This document shows positions 35,374-46,546 of a stretch of 64,000 nt of DNA, one piece after another. Numbering within the stretch: the stretch's first letter is position 1; each line of letters begins with the position of its first letter. Both the position numbers and the translations under genes were made by a program. The notes below the pieces were generated by a model. The model was not told the DNA's origin. It made no database searches and saw only the letters and a list, made by a program, of their open reading frames with translations. The stretch comes from Magicicada septendecula (taxonomy: Eukaryota; Arthropoda; Insecta; Hemiptera; Cicadidae): assembly GCA_034769895.1 (NCBI GenBank), contig CM068370.1, positions 47,668,344 through 47,732,343 of the forward strand, written 5' to 3'.

Positions 35374-35451
35374 GTAACTGGGGCTCTCACACTTGGATAC
35401 AGCGTCTATACTCTTGTAAAAGCAGTTCAAGAGTTACGTGAAGCAGACAGG
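35374..35451 (+). CDS. Candidate exon of an unidentified plus-strand gene
   Basis: Bounded by TTTTGTTTTCAG and GTAATATAC, 78 nt, phase 0, no stop. It encodes TGALTLGYSVYTLVKAVQEL followed by READR, a short hydrophobic stretch then a charged helix. The candidate exon at 39736 begins in the same phase with another charged helix, so the two could join. I recognise no family. Neighbouring sequence is transposon debris, so this is either a host gene nested in Polr1B intron 3 on the opposite strand or a chance splice-like frame. Confidence 0.4.
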
Positions 35452-35789
35452 GTAATATACATTTAAAATTTTTTGTTTTAAAGCACATCTGTACTTTGTG
35501 ATTAAAAGCATTTTAGGATGTAGAAAATTTTGTGTTTGAATTACTTATAATTTTAAGCGTTACGAACTGTGTTACATCATGGGTCCACATCTTGTGGATA
35601 CAGGTTTTGCAATCCTGATGTGCCCTGGCTGGATTCTCACTCTGCTTTAACTTGTCTTGGGGAGATCCCTTCCTGCAATCGTTTCTGTCTTGTCTCTCTT
35701 AACTGACTCTTCTGTTCTTTTCCGACCCCGACGCTATTAAAGTACTCAAGAGCTAGAATGTCTTCCTTTTTTCTTCTAATTTCTTAGCT

Positions 35790-36270
35790 GCTGCCTTGCA
35801 GTCCGGCGTTGGGAAGCCTTCAGGGAAGGGCAACAATATCGAGAGAAAGTTAAAAAAAATTAATTATACCTGTGGAACAATAAGACGACTACTGAAGAAT
35901 AAAATGCAGAGGGAGACACAGCTAAAGTTCTATAAGGTCGTGGCTGTGGCGACTTTAATGTATGGATGTGAAACATGGACTCTCCTGCAAAAAGATATTT
36001 CAAAAATACAGGGCTCGGAAATGAAATTTTTAAGAGCAGTTAAGGGATCCAGTTTGAGAGATCATCTATGAAACGACGTTAAGAAAAGACCTGAAGTTAC
36101 AGTCAGTTCTGGATAGAATAAAGGAATACAGGCAGAACTGGAAGTCCCATGTGGAACGCATGGTAGACACACATATTCCTAAAAAAGCGTTTGAATATAG
36201 GCCAATGGGTAAACGAGAGATCGTGGAAGACCTGGATAAAATGGTCAGAGACTGTGAAGTCTGAACAGGC
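35790..36270 (+). mobile_element. LINE reverse-transcriptase C-terminal fragment
   Basis: The frame at 35796-36071 contains CGTIRRLLKNKMQRETQLKF, YGCETWTLLQKDISKIQGSE and MKFLRAVKGSSLRDH. These are the hallmark 'LYGSETW.L...D...IQ..EM.FLR.V.G' stretch after the RT domain of insect LINEs. After a frameshift, RIKEYRQNWKSHVERMVDTH follows, matching the '.W..HLERM...R.PK' tail. It is 5'-truncated as usual for LINE copies. Confidence 0.8.
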
Positions 36271-36804
36271 TATAGCCCAAACCATGTAGTGACGAGTGCT
36301 TATCTGTTCATTTCTCATTTCAGATATCCAGAGATTTATAAATAGGCTGGTGTAGTGTATTGCTGAAGTTCATTTACTTCGTCTTACAAATATGTGACTT
36401 CCACCCACAATTTTTTGTGTTCGTGTACAGTACTGATTTGCTTTTGCTGTTTTTTGATATTTATTTTAATTCTGTCAAACGTTTTTTGAAAACTCATCCA
36501 TTTTGCCTGACAAAAATCCACTGCACTTTTAAAGCTCTTGGTTGAATTCCATATCCAAGTGGGCTTTTTTTTTTAATTATTGAAGCATTTTTGCCATTGT
36601 TTAATTAAGTACATTACTAAGTAATATGACTCACTTTATTAAGATTAAATTTTAAAACACTTCTTAGTTATACTGCAATAAAAAACATACAAATCTGTTT
36701 ATTTACAAGCAGTTATTTTTATAGTTTTTTTTTATATATATATATATGTCAGTTAAATTTTGCACTAATCATTGTTTAAGATTTTTACTCACTTCTGAAA
36801 TTTT

Positions 36805-36920
36805 CTGCTCTGACGATGAGCTGTGAAGCTTGAAAGCACTAATCGGATTATAGTGAAGTGTGCAACAGTGATTATTCTGTTTGTGATTATAACCACTAAC
36901 ACAACTTTCTTAATTAAATT
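36805..36920. repeat. Copy of the 31.4-kb inverted-repeat family
   Basis: GATGAGCTGTGAAGCTTGAA(AGC) and 'GTGATTATAACCACTAACAC' match 31381-31450 and the reverse complement of 31335-31375. At 31.4 kb the two halves are arranged as an inverted repeat; here only one half is present. Confidence 0.6.
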
Positions 36921-37039
36921 TCTGAAACAATCCATGATTTTTTTATTGTTTGAGTCGTGTTTTGAAATAATCATCTTTAATCGTATTTTTTATATTTATT
37001 AATTGTTGCTGCAATGAAGTGTCGATATAGTGGCACCTA

Positions 37040-38260
37040 AAATAGGTTGAAACCAGCCTCATTACATCCAGAGCATCTTTTGAAGTATGCGGGTTGGATT
37101 TCTTGTTCCACTTCTTTTTCCTTTTCACTATCGCAGGTAAGAATATTGTCAGCAACAACATCACAAAGTGCTTCTGCGGTGATTAACACATCAGCCATTT
37201 GGTACTCACCAATATTAGATAGCACAGATTGAAGAGACGATATAACATTGAACTTTTTTATCAATTCACTTAGAAGTAGACAGTCTTCTTTAACATAATC
37301 TTCACTGCCAGAAAAATTCTTCTGTAGTACAAGTCTGGAATGCCTAAACATGTGTTTTACAGTTGAAGGCATAACCAAGTCCCACACTTTGACAAGAAGG
37401 CACACTGGATCATATAAATTAAATTTCATTTCATTTTTCTTCTATCTCTTCAATAAGCTGAAGCACCATTTTCTTTTTGTAGTAACCTTTCAGACATTTG
37501 GTAATGCTCTGGTCAATTGGTTGGAGGACACTAGTCATATTCACAGCTAAAAAAGCAATTTTAATTTGAGTCCTTGGAAATCTGCTTGTGCTGTACAGTT
37601 ATTGACTGATAAAAGAATCTTTTTATCCTTTTTCAATAATTCATCGTTCCATGTCTGTATTGTTTCTTTCAATATCTTAGCACTCGTCCATTTGGACTTA
37701 TTGTTTCAATATTTCACAGGTAAAGATTTTATGGTAGGGTTTTTGTATTTCCCTATGACTAATAACTGCCATTTTTCAGTTCCTACCATATAGGATAGAC
37801 AGAAACGGTCACTCGTTGTTTTGCTAATTTTCCACCTATGGACTTTTCATCCTCAAATTTAAAAGTTTTATCTGAAAACAATAAAACAGTCCCATTCCAT
37901 CAGCATTAAAGATGTTGACTTTACCATAACCCTCATTTAAGGCCTCTTGTTTTGAATCCAGTCACTTGTAACATTTTGTCACCATGTTTTGCTTTCCCAT
38001 ACATTTTTTCGAATGTCAGTTAATGTCATTGTTTAAATTATGTGCCCAACCATTGTAAGCTTTGAATGTTGTTGTTCCTAATTTATTTGCAAAGAATTCG
38101 GCTTTTGTTTTCAGTACCTCTCCGTTAATTGGGAACTGCAGGTTTTGTTGATTTCAGAACCGTTGTAGTACTGGCTTTGTCTAGTTTTCATAGACTGGTA
38201 CTCGAATTTTTTCCAGCTGTTTCCTTTGTTGTGCACCTTAAGTAATTTTTCTTCATTGCA
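37040..38260 (-). pseudogene. Tigger/pogo-type transposase relic
   Basis: On the minus strand the region encodes decayed pieces in order: an HTH-domain-like stretch near 38100, IFNADGMGLFYCF near 37895 (first Asp region), MTSVLQPIDQSITKCLKGYY near 37520 (third catalytic region), and a 130-aa C-terminal frame at 37037-37429 with LVKVWDLVMPSTVKHMF. The order and motifs match Tigger/Jerky transposases. Many stops interrupt it. No terminal repeats were found. Confidence 0.75.
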
Positions 38261-38659
38261 CAGCAATGAAGTTAGACTTGCAGAGCAATAAACAATTAAA
38301 ATACAGTAAATTAAACCACTACTCGTGAATAGACATTCTTACTCAGCAATATAAGCAAAGTACACTACAACATGGAAACTGTTTACTGTCGCGTTAGCAT
38401 AAAGGACAGATAAAGTAATAAATACAGAACACTTTACACTGTGTAATTATGCACCGACAGCACCCTGACATACGACTGACTGTATTTTTAGTGTCACATG
38501 GAAAATTCCAAATAAGAATTACAGTACTGAACACGTAACCTCATGGGGAGTTCCAGGTATATAAATCTTCGTAGCCTATTCAGTAGCACATATACATGTA
38601 CTAAATATCTGTAGTTGAGCAACTATGGTACACAGGACTATGACAGTAAAAACTGTAGG

Positions 38660-38854
38660 ATTTACAGTAATTACAAGCTATTTTATGGAATTGTCATGGT
38701 TTACAGTAATTACAAGCTATTTTATGGAATCGTCATGATTTACAGTAATTACAAGCTATTTTATGGAATTGTCATGATTTACAGTAATTACAAGCTATTT
38801 TATGGAATTGTCATGATTTACAGTAATTACAAGCTATTTTATGGAATTGTCATG
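38660..38854. repeat. 39-bp tandem repeat, five copies
   Basis: The unit ATTTACAGTAATTACAAGCT(...ATTTTATGGAATTGTCATG) is repeated exactly five times with only two point differences. Because 39 is divisible by three, the plus strand reads through all units as a 13-residue repeat (YSNYKLFYGIVMI), but nothing suggests it is translated. Confidence 0.95.
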
Positions 38855-38879
38855 TCTTCTTCTTCTTTATCCATCAGGG

Positions 38880-39250
38880 TAAATCACCTGTTCCGATACC
38901 AAAGGAAGATACACACTTCACCAACACTTCCTAGGCCTTCCCCATACTTCGCTGTTCAACAGGCTTTTATTGCCAAAATTCCTTAGGCAACCTGCCATCC
39001 AGCATCCTGGATTCAGATGAGCAGTCCATCTCTGTTTTCTGCAATACGATCTTAGATATTAAAAATGCTCAACTCTTTATGAATGTCTTCATTCTAGAGT
39101 CTATGTCTTCGTGTGCAACCTTTAACAGATCATAAGAATCTCATCTCCGATGGCTGTATCCTACTCAGACGAATTTTTGCTACAATTCAGGTTTCAGAAC
39201 CATACAATAACACTGGCACAGCCATCACCTTATAACCTTTTTGTGTCCAA
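38880..39250 (-). mobile_element. LINE reverse-transcriptase C-terminal fragment
   Basis: Read on the minus strand, broken frames give MAVPVLLYGSET and, further on, QKTEMD... and DGRLPKEFWQ, the same post-RT 'AV..LLYGSETW ... W..HL.RM.D.R.PK..W' pattern as 35790-36270. Several frameshifts are present. Confidence 0.6.
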
Positions 39251-39735
39251 CAGGTGTTTTCATAAACAGCTGTTTCTATTCAAGTATGCACTTCATTCTA
39301 TTTGTAAAATTTTGGTACTTGGATTTAATAACTGAAAAAATATTTACATTTTATAAAGACTTGTCATTAGATGTTTTTCATTACAGAAGGCCTAAAATAC
39401 GTTCAGACTTGTATAGAATTGTGAAGAGACCAGCCAATATTTTCATTATAGAGGATTTTTGTTATAAGAGAGCTTTTACTGTATTACTTTCTGTGATTCA
39501 GCACATTTATGTTTCACAAAATATGAGATAAGAGTTGTATAACTACACACTTATACATATAGGAGATAATGCTTTTGATGAGAGTTCCTTAAATATTACT
39601 GTTTGGTATTACTTCCTTTAAATTACTTTTTAATAAAAACACTGACAATTAGAAGTTAAACAGTAAACTAACAATTAAAAAAAGCAGTATATTTTTGAGT
39701 ACTTACTAATTTCACAGCCATTTTTTTGTTTTTAG

Positions 39736-39783
39736 GAGGTTGAAAATTTGGTAAATCAAATTTTAGAAGAAACGGAACCTATT
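39736..39783 (+). CDS. Candidate second exon of the unidentified plus-strand gene
   Basis: Preceded by a TTTTTGTTTTTAG acceptor, it reads EVENLVNQILEETEPI in the phase left by the exon at 35374-35451. A GTAATATGG donor is possible at 39784. If not used, the frame runs on to a TGA at 39853, which lies inside the palindromic element at 39849-40064. A transposon insertion could therefore have created this end. No family was recognised. Confidence 0.35.
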
Positions 39784-39848
39784 GTAATATGGAACGTCTA
39801 CTATAACCACGAATTCATCGGGTATCACGTGGCCCATGTGTTCCATCC

Positions 39849-40064
39849 AATATGAACACTGGCAACTTTGTTGTTTATATGGTTCTTCATCTGTACTGAC
39901 TGTACTCAGACATAATAAATATAAAAACCATAAGAAACATAGACATAAGAACCATAAAAGTTTCTTATGTCTATGTTTCTTATGGTTTTTATGTTTATTA
40001 TGTCTGAGTACAGTCAGTACAGATGAAGAACCATAGAAACAACAATGTTAGCAGTGTTCATATT
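39849..40064. mobile_element. Near-perfect palindromic MITE
   Basis: The two halves are reverse complements over about 100 bases each. The outer arm is TGAACACTGGCAACTTTGTT against TGAACACTGCTAACATTGTT. The inner arm (ATGGTTCTTCATCTGTACTG onward) is almost exact, with a ten-base loop near 39950-39961. TA dinucleotides directly flank the TGAACACTG termini (39851-39852 and 40061-40062), as expected for a Tc1/mariner-type MITE. It has no coding capacity. Confidence 0.85.
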
Positions 40065-40585
40065 GTTTACATATAATTTTACTAAAGAGAAGGTAAATTT
40101 AATCTTTTAATTAAGTTATTTGTCTTAATAATACCTTTTCTTATCACCGATATCATAATCACTTTCAACATGTCATTATGATTAGTTATTTATCATTATT
40201 CAGCTTTTAACCATGAGTAAAAATGTCAAGTACAAGCAACATACTTCTACTTCTCACTTTGAAGTACATTTCGTTACAAAATAATTTGTATGAATATACG
40301 AGAGCTATTCAGAAAGTAAGTTCCGATAAGGTATTAATGGAAACTAAGAATATTTTCACAAAAAATATGTATTGCTATTTGAAGTACACAAGAAATTTTT
40401 ATTGCTATTAGTATAAACAAACAAGACATAAAATCCCAGACATGTGTTAAACTGAATATCAATGTTGTTACCAAGAGAGGTTAATTACATGGGAGGGGGG
40501 ATATATACGATTAAAAATGTGCTTACATAATACTTGAACAACCCTCAACAGATTAGTTTAATGTAGTACAAACAAGACAACTTAC

Positions 40586-40825
40586 AGTTGATGTCTGATC
40601 TTCCTTAACGCATCTCATAAGTATGCCCATGTCTGAAAATAAAACACCTCTCTGCTTCCACGTAGAACGTTTAGTGGCTATAGGGTAACTGCGTCGATTC
40701 AGCACTAACATGCGAACCATTCTTTCAAGACCTTTTATTATAAAATAACCACCCCATTCGTCTGCATGCTCTCCTTTAGAAATCAGTTCTGCAGGTGTCA
40801 ATCCGTTCAGATGGCAAGCTTGGGA
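40586..40825 (-). CDS. Polr1B: Polr1B exon (protrusion, GGYFI motif)
   Basis: This exon has 80 codons in phase 0, with acceptor TTTCAG and donor GTAAGTTG. It encodes LTPAELISKGEHADEWGGYF followed by IIKGLERMVRM and STWKQRGVLFSDMGILMRCV. The GGYFI-x-G-x-E core is the hallmark of Rpb2-type polymerase subunits, where it lies in the protrusion domain. The MRCV-x-E-D/E-x-T end is typical of the Pol I version. The exon begins exactly where exon 58244-58438 leaves off (VPIMLK, then SQACHLNG) and ends where exon 13029-13201 resumes. It is flanked by a palindromic MITE and a LINE tail, neither of which touches its splice sites. Confidence 0.95.
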
Positions 40826-40919
40826 CTGAAAACAATGAATATCGTTGTTAACAAAAAAAATTAATTATTATATACATTTGATTAGTATTGCCAACTGTAA
40901 TGAACATTATTTTAATAGA

Positions 40920-41230
40920 AATTAAAATCAAATGTTGGATGGCAGAAGACAATGAAGAAATAAATGAAATAAGGAAAAGGATACAGGCCGCAAATAGAGC
41001 ATAAGCTTCGTTGATATCTATATTCACGACAAGGATTATCCACCATCAGTCCAATGTCACATTATATAAAGTTATGATTAGACTGGTGATAACATGGCAG
41101 TGAGACTTGGACTCTGACAAACAAGCCGTTAACATAGTCAATACTTTTGAAAGGAGAATGTTGAGTAGAATACGCGTATATGAACCAATCCAAGTCACCA
41201 AGATATGGAGAATGCATCACATTGAGGATG
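40920..41230 (+). mobile_element. LINE reverse-transcriptase C-terminal fragment
   Basis: Broken frames read KRIQAANRA, LYKVMIRLVITW and NTFERRMLSRI, matching the '.Q.ANRAYFAL..L.....L....K..IYKTLIRPVVTYG.ETW' and 'FERK.LR.I' stretch of another LINE subfamily than 35790-36270. It is interrupted by stops. Confidence 0.65.
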
Positions 41231-42335
41231 TTACTTTCCTTCTTCTTTTTGTAATAATAATAGGTACAAAAAATAAAATAATTTCGTACTTACCATGCAA
41301 TTCACAACACTTCCGGTTGTTACACGTGGTATTATAACCATTATTTTCTCTCTAGGGTCCAGGGTTCTTTCTCAGCGAGATCAGAAACAGTGTGGGAGTG
41401 CAAAAAAAAGACTTTAACAACATGTGTGGTGACTTGAAACTTTTGTTTTAATCTTTTGCATTACCATAGTTAATAGTTACAAAATCACATGGAGTCATAC
41501 ATAAAAACAAAATGGCGGCTGTGCATTTCCGCTTTACTAATAATTGGTCAATTTTAATGTTTCATTTCTCGTAATTACTTCTTAACAAAAACATTTTATT
41601 ACTGCAGTATTATTAAAGTTACGTATTACCATCAAATTATACTATTCAACATAAACCAATGCCTCATGTATCAAAAGAAATGCCGGCATTTTCTCACACG
41701 CACATTTGCTTGATATTTTCCCAATTGCTAATTACTGGTACATTTTATTGATAAAAATTTTGAGCTCAACAAATTAGTTACTATAATTATGAATTTTGAC
41801 ACTTCCCTGATGTTGCAGTTGCAGTTTTCCAATCATATGTTCCCCATCTCAGCCCGGTGTTCGGCGAACTTTACAGTTTTCGTCTGTCTTTTAGTGCACT
41901 GAATTTACCTTTACATTGTATTTGACTGGTTACTTTACAAAGGTATTGACTACCTTTAGATTACATTTTAACTTGATTTAAAACACTTCTACTGGCAAAA
42001 CTACACCAGCTAAAATTTTAGCGTGCTGATGCTCTGATGGTATTCTGCAGACTGGGACCGCCATATTTGCATAATTTCCACAGGTGGAAGGGACACCTCT
42101 ATTCGTCATCACTCTATTGTCTAAAACGGATGACGGCATTGTTTTGCGTCACAGTCGTTACGTTTTTTATATTATTCATGACGTTTCAACATAATTTGCA
42201 ACTTGCTCGGTCCAGATATGTGCCGAAAATCACGTAGGCCAGTCGTGTGTAATACATTGGGGGAAAGTTAACCTAACCATTTTAAATATATGAAAATACA
42301 ATAAAATTGTTTTCCTGTACCAATAAATTTTTTAG
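41231..42335. other. Intron sequence, nothing recognised
   Basis: No gene or terminal repeat is supported. The 66-aa frame at 42037 shows no known domain. Confidence 0.5.
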
Positions 42336-42339
42336 ACGG

Positions 42340-42670
42340 ACTTATGTACCATCACAAGGAGCTACACAAGCTGTATAAAGACAATTATCTGGCCACCACC
42401 ATCCGACTGCATAGATTGCAATGGACACGACACATCATTAGGATGGAAGGCAACCGAATGCCTCGGAAGGTACTGTTTAGTCAAATCGAGGGTAGAAGGC
42501 CTGTCGGAAGACCCAAGACACCCTGGATTGACGCAATGGCGAGGGATACTGATAATTTACTTAAAATAAAACGATGGACATCGATCGCCAAGGACAGGGA
42601 AAAATGGAGGCGGATTATGGAGGCTAAGGTTCGACTTCGAACTGTGATGCCATAGAAGAAGAAGAAGAAA
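42340..42670 (+). mobile_element. LINE 3' end with GAA tail
   Basis: One 103-aa frame reads LHRLQWTRHIIRMEGNRMPR, EGRRPVGRPKTPWIDAMARD and DREKWRRIMEAK. This is the intact C-terminus of a LINE ORF2 ('RL.W.GH..RM...R.P.......GRRPRGRP...W.D....D.......W...A.DR..WR..V..A'). The stop is followed at once by (AGA)n, as expected for a short simple-repeat 3' tail. Confidence 0.85.
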
Positions 42671-43406
42671 ATCAAATGTGTCTACTGAAACAGTTGTTGC
42701 GTTTTCACTAACATTTTTTTTATCAACATGCTGCACTAATCACATGACTAACAAGGATTAGCGTCCAATAAGCTTACGCATGCCATTTGAAAACCCTTCA
42801 ATAAAGCTCTAGCACCATTTTTACATCTTCTTTCTATAACTCAGGATTCAAAAAACTTCACATTTTAAAAATATGTTAGAGTGCACAGTTCATACTTGGT
42901 TGGCTTTTCAATGAGTTTCGTTAATACGCCTAATCTGAGCGTGTCAATAAAAATTGTAGTCACTGATAGTTAGGAGTAATATGATGTCATATAATACTTA
43001 CAACTGAGCATTAGTCATAACATTTCAAGCAAAGTGGAGCTTCAACAGTTTGAACTTCAAAAATCAGGAACCTCGAAAATTCAGATCCGACAAAAAACTA
43101 TATACTTTTTTTATCGAGTCCGGACTGAATGTAGTTTCAGCACTCACCAGTACCGTAAGTGTAACGTTGTGGCTACGCACAAGAGGGGTAATGAGTAACA
43201 CTACCCATCCGCATTCACTCTACTCAAGAATGAGTGGAGCGGGTGCTTGTTTGCGCCTGTTATACGTTCAGTCAGTTACTTCCGAGTCTTCTGCATGATC
43301 GCGTTATTGTGCAATGTTATGTACGTTTATATGTTTATATAAATGTACATGTTTACACAAAACGTATATGTTTATACGTTCGCTTACATTATTAATTTCA
43401 ATACAC

Positions 43407-45817
43407 TGTAAAGGTACAAATTATTTCAAAAACACAAAAAGACTACTTAACCCTACTCTGACCAACTGACTTACGACTTACCTTATTATCTCCGAAGATC
43501 CCAAATGCAAGGTTGCCACGATGTTTTGAGGTTATACATCGAAAGCATAACATTCCTCCCATTAAATATTTAGTTGATTTTAATTCCCTTAATTTAAAAA
43601 AAAACTCACAGGTTCGATTAGGCAAGATGTCGACACAGAAAATAGGTTAGGTTTTGGCGTAATACTTACTCTAAACACATGGTTATTATAGCACAGAAAT
43701 CGATGTTATTTTCTTTGTGAGCAAAGCCCATTTTACGAAGCAAATTCACTTTCTTAAAATTATTCAAACATTGATAATACAAAAATTATTATGACAAAAC
43801 TATAAAGGATTAACTATAATCGACAAACCAGTACTTTGTTTTAATATATTTTCCCCTACCCTTTCTCTTACATTCTCTCACTCTCTCTCTCTCTCTCTCT
43901 TTCTTTATTACATATTTTCTTGAGATCTCATTTTATTTTAGATGCTTTAATTTCAGAACACTATAATTTTGATGTGTCATTTTTTAGTTAATTTTGGTCA
44001 ACGAATTTTGTCTGTACTAGTACTTAACTGCATGCGAGTCGATCTGTTTCACCACCACTTGTAATTCACACTTTTTCGTCGAACACTCTAAAAATCGGTT
44101 CCGAACTGTTATATATTGTGCACTATTGCTGATTTATCATTACAATGTTCTTTACCGTTGTATTGCATTTACTCACACAACATTTTGGTAGGCCTACCCT
44201 TAATTGATCGCGTAGGCCTCCCGACTGTACTCTCTGAAGGTGTTCTACAGACTGGCCATCTTAGATGGCATGGTGACGCTATTCGGGCTTTGTGGTTATT
44301 CACCACTAGGTTCCAACCGGATGCCCCCTCGTCTCCTGCCATCACACATTGAAGATTCTAGGTTTTCTGGATGCCGTAAATGTGTTGTAACATTTAAAAC
44401 ACGTGGTGTTCTCATGATCCAAGCGTGACGTATGGTAATTAAAGAAATACCTCACCTTATAAGGTAATCGTTGTTAACGTTTTTTTATTCCTCACCCACT
44501 CTTAATTTTAATTTCGTTTATTCACATTTGTTTTTGTCCATATTTCGGACGCCATCTTTCATCGTTACCAATTATACAAAAAAATTTGTACTCACCAGGG
44601 TTCGTATAAGCAAACGGGAGAACAGAATTGGTTATTCAAGAAAAACACAGATGGATTACCTTCATACTAGTCTTATACTTTTATTTAAATTCATTTTTAA
44701 TACAACAATAGAAAAACCCATTTAATGTCGTTTCAATCCTGCCGTGAACAAATTATTCCCCCTCCCTTTCTTAAATTTAATACTATTTCACCGACAAAAT
44801 ATACAGTGAATATCGACTAAATGATTACATACTTTGATGAATATAATCTTAGAAACATTATTTACTAAAATTGATATCTTTTTAGATAGATATATAAAAT
44901 ATAAAAACATTGATTATTTATGCACATAAAATGACAGCTATATTATCTCAAAGTACTTACAAAACTAGCTTACACAAACCAGCGCTTCATTCCCATTCGC
45001 ACCCTCTTTCATACTTTACATATTTTACTACCCCCCTCTGAGCTCATCATTTAATAATCTAAATTTTCTTGAAAATAAAAAAAAACTCTTGGTTTACTCT
45101 TCCCGTTGATTACTTAGCTGTTATTTTAATCCACAGTCCAGTCTCCTCACGGATTTTTGGTCACTTCGCATCTTTCTTCCTTCACTAATTTTTTATTAAA
45201 ACAACGATTGTTACTTCATTTTATTATTAATTAACAAATGATCATATTTTAACACCATAAATTCGTTCCGGAACTTTTAAAAGCTGTACAGCACGAGAGT
45301 GTAATTTGCACTGGTTGATTCGAAAAGATGACGATTCTTAACTTGGCGAACGATCACGTGATCTGGTTTCATTGTTCTTTTTGTGTTATGTAGCCAGATT
45401 TGACGGTGTTGTTAATTTAGATCGACATTCCAAAATGACGTATTGCTGGGTTTGGCCCTGACGTCATCTGGTGTGACTTTTACAGTGCACAGTTCACAAA
45501 TCATGTAGTTAAAAATAGCTGTCTCCTGTGCTCGATTAACGACCTTGACATTCACTCGTTCACATTGTATACTTTGTTTATGATTTCCAAATAAAATTTA
45601 CAATTATTATTTCTGTTTCTATTTCCCCCAAAACATCCCTGGGTGGGCTTACCCGTCCCGTTACATCGTCGGGTCCCCTTCAGATGGCAGTGCATGCGTC
45701 ATATATGCTTTGTCACCCTACCCATGCTTCTAAATAAATGTTTTAAAAATGGTTACATACATTGGGAATTATTGAATATTATTAGAACAATGGTTCAGCC
45801 CATTTTGTCCCGTTACA
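43407..45817 (-). repeat. 3' LTR of copy D, split by a solo LTR
   Basis: It shares with the 5' LTR the terminal TGTAACGGGACAAAA and TTTACA. Read on the plus strand, shared blocks include a CT microsatellite (43884-43908), 'TTTCACCACCACTTGTAATT', 'CGGTTCCGAACTGTTA', 'GGTGACGCTATTCGGGCTTT' and 'AGGTTCCAACCGGATG'. It is about 1.1 kb longer than its partner because of the insertion at 44566-45665. Confidence 0.85.
44566..45665 (-). repeat. Nested solo LTR of a related Ty3 family
   Basis: The right end, read on the minus strand, starts TGTAACGGGACGGGTAAGCC like the other family LTRs. A TCGT duplication (44562-44565 and 45666-45669) brackets 1100 bp, the same as the excess length of this LTR over its partner. 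A GGTGAGTAC block near its 3' end parallels the GGTAAGT block of the other LTRs. The left terminus (TACC) does not show a clean CA end. Confidence 0.7.
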
Positions 45818-45818
45818 A

Positions 45819-46090
45819 TACCCCCCCCCCAAGAGAGGATTTATGTAGAAACATAAAAACTCTCATTGCCTAAACCTTAAAGGATCAGCTAGTATATGGC
45901 GTCACGATCCCCTTATTTCCTTATTAAACTGTGTGTTACTCACCCCTCTAATCCAGTGGCTGTGGCCGCACCTGCATGACTCTACTGGACTTCCTTCTTC
46001 AGGATCCCAACACCATAAAGCCAGACAGGCACTAGACAACCCTGCCCTGACACACAGGCCAGCACAGGTCCGCCTCCACAGTACCACCCA
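45819..46090 (-). other. Terminal 3' block and polypurine tract of copy D
   Basis: On the minus strand this reads TATGGTGTTGGGATCC..., then hairpin GAGAGTTTTTATG/CATAAATCCTCTC and ten G followed by TAT, abutting the LTR start. Block order equals 22380-22616 of copy C. Confidence 0.8.
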
Positions 46091-46364
46091 GATTCTGTAA
46101 CAATCGAGTAAAAACATTAACAAATGGCCTTTCACCATTCCATATCCTTAACCGATTTGGGTTCCTCTTAGACGTACTGGTTTGCCTTTATCAAAGTACT
46201 GGTTTTCTTTTTTTTCTTATCTTACATACTTGAATACACATATAGCCTTATAATTAATGCTTGATACCTTTACTTGGTGAAAATCCATTGTAAATTATAG
46301 TAAAAAATAAAACCATAAAATAGTTTTTGTGATTTCCACTCGTCAATTTATTAAAAATATAAAA

Positions 46365-46408
46365 ACCATGACAGCTGTTTCGGCAGCACAGTGCCTTCAT
46401 CAGATGGT
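46365..46408 (-). ncRNA. Hammerhead ribozyme (left Penelope arm)
   Basis: Identical, on the minus strand, to the ribozyme at 49068-49111, with all core bases and stems I-III intact. It lies 3' of the nuclease frame of the left arm. Confidence 0.85.
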
Positions 46409-46546
46409 GTAAGCTGACTAATTTTCGTACAAACAATACAGAATATAAAATATAATACAAGTGCTGTTGTATAGAGAGCGATAGTAATCTCGTGTCAATA
46501 AGATTTATACACATTACACAAACATATAACATAACATATACCAAGT

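Noticed and set aside
37566..37793. Plus-strand frames at 37350-37793
   Set aside because: They are opposite-strand shadows of the decayed Tigger transposase.
38660..38854. CRISPR-like regular repeats
   Set aside because: Units are directly adjacent with no spacers, in a eukaryotic intron.
39736..39855. Treating the whole open frame to 39855 as exon
   Set aside because: The last codons and the stop come from the palindromic MITE, so a splice donor at 39784 or disruption is more likely.
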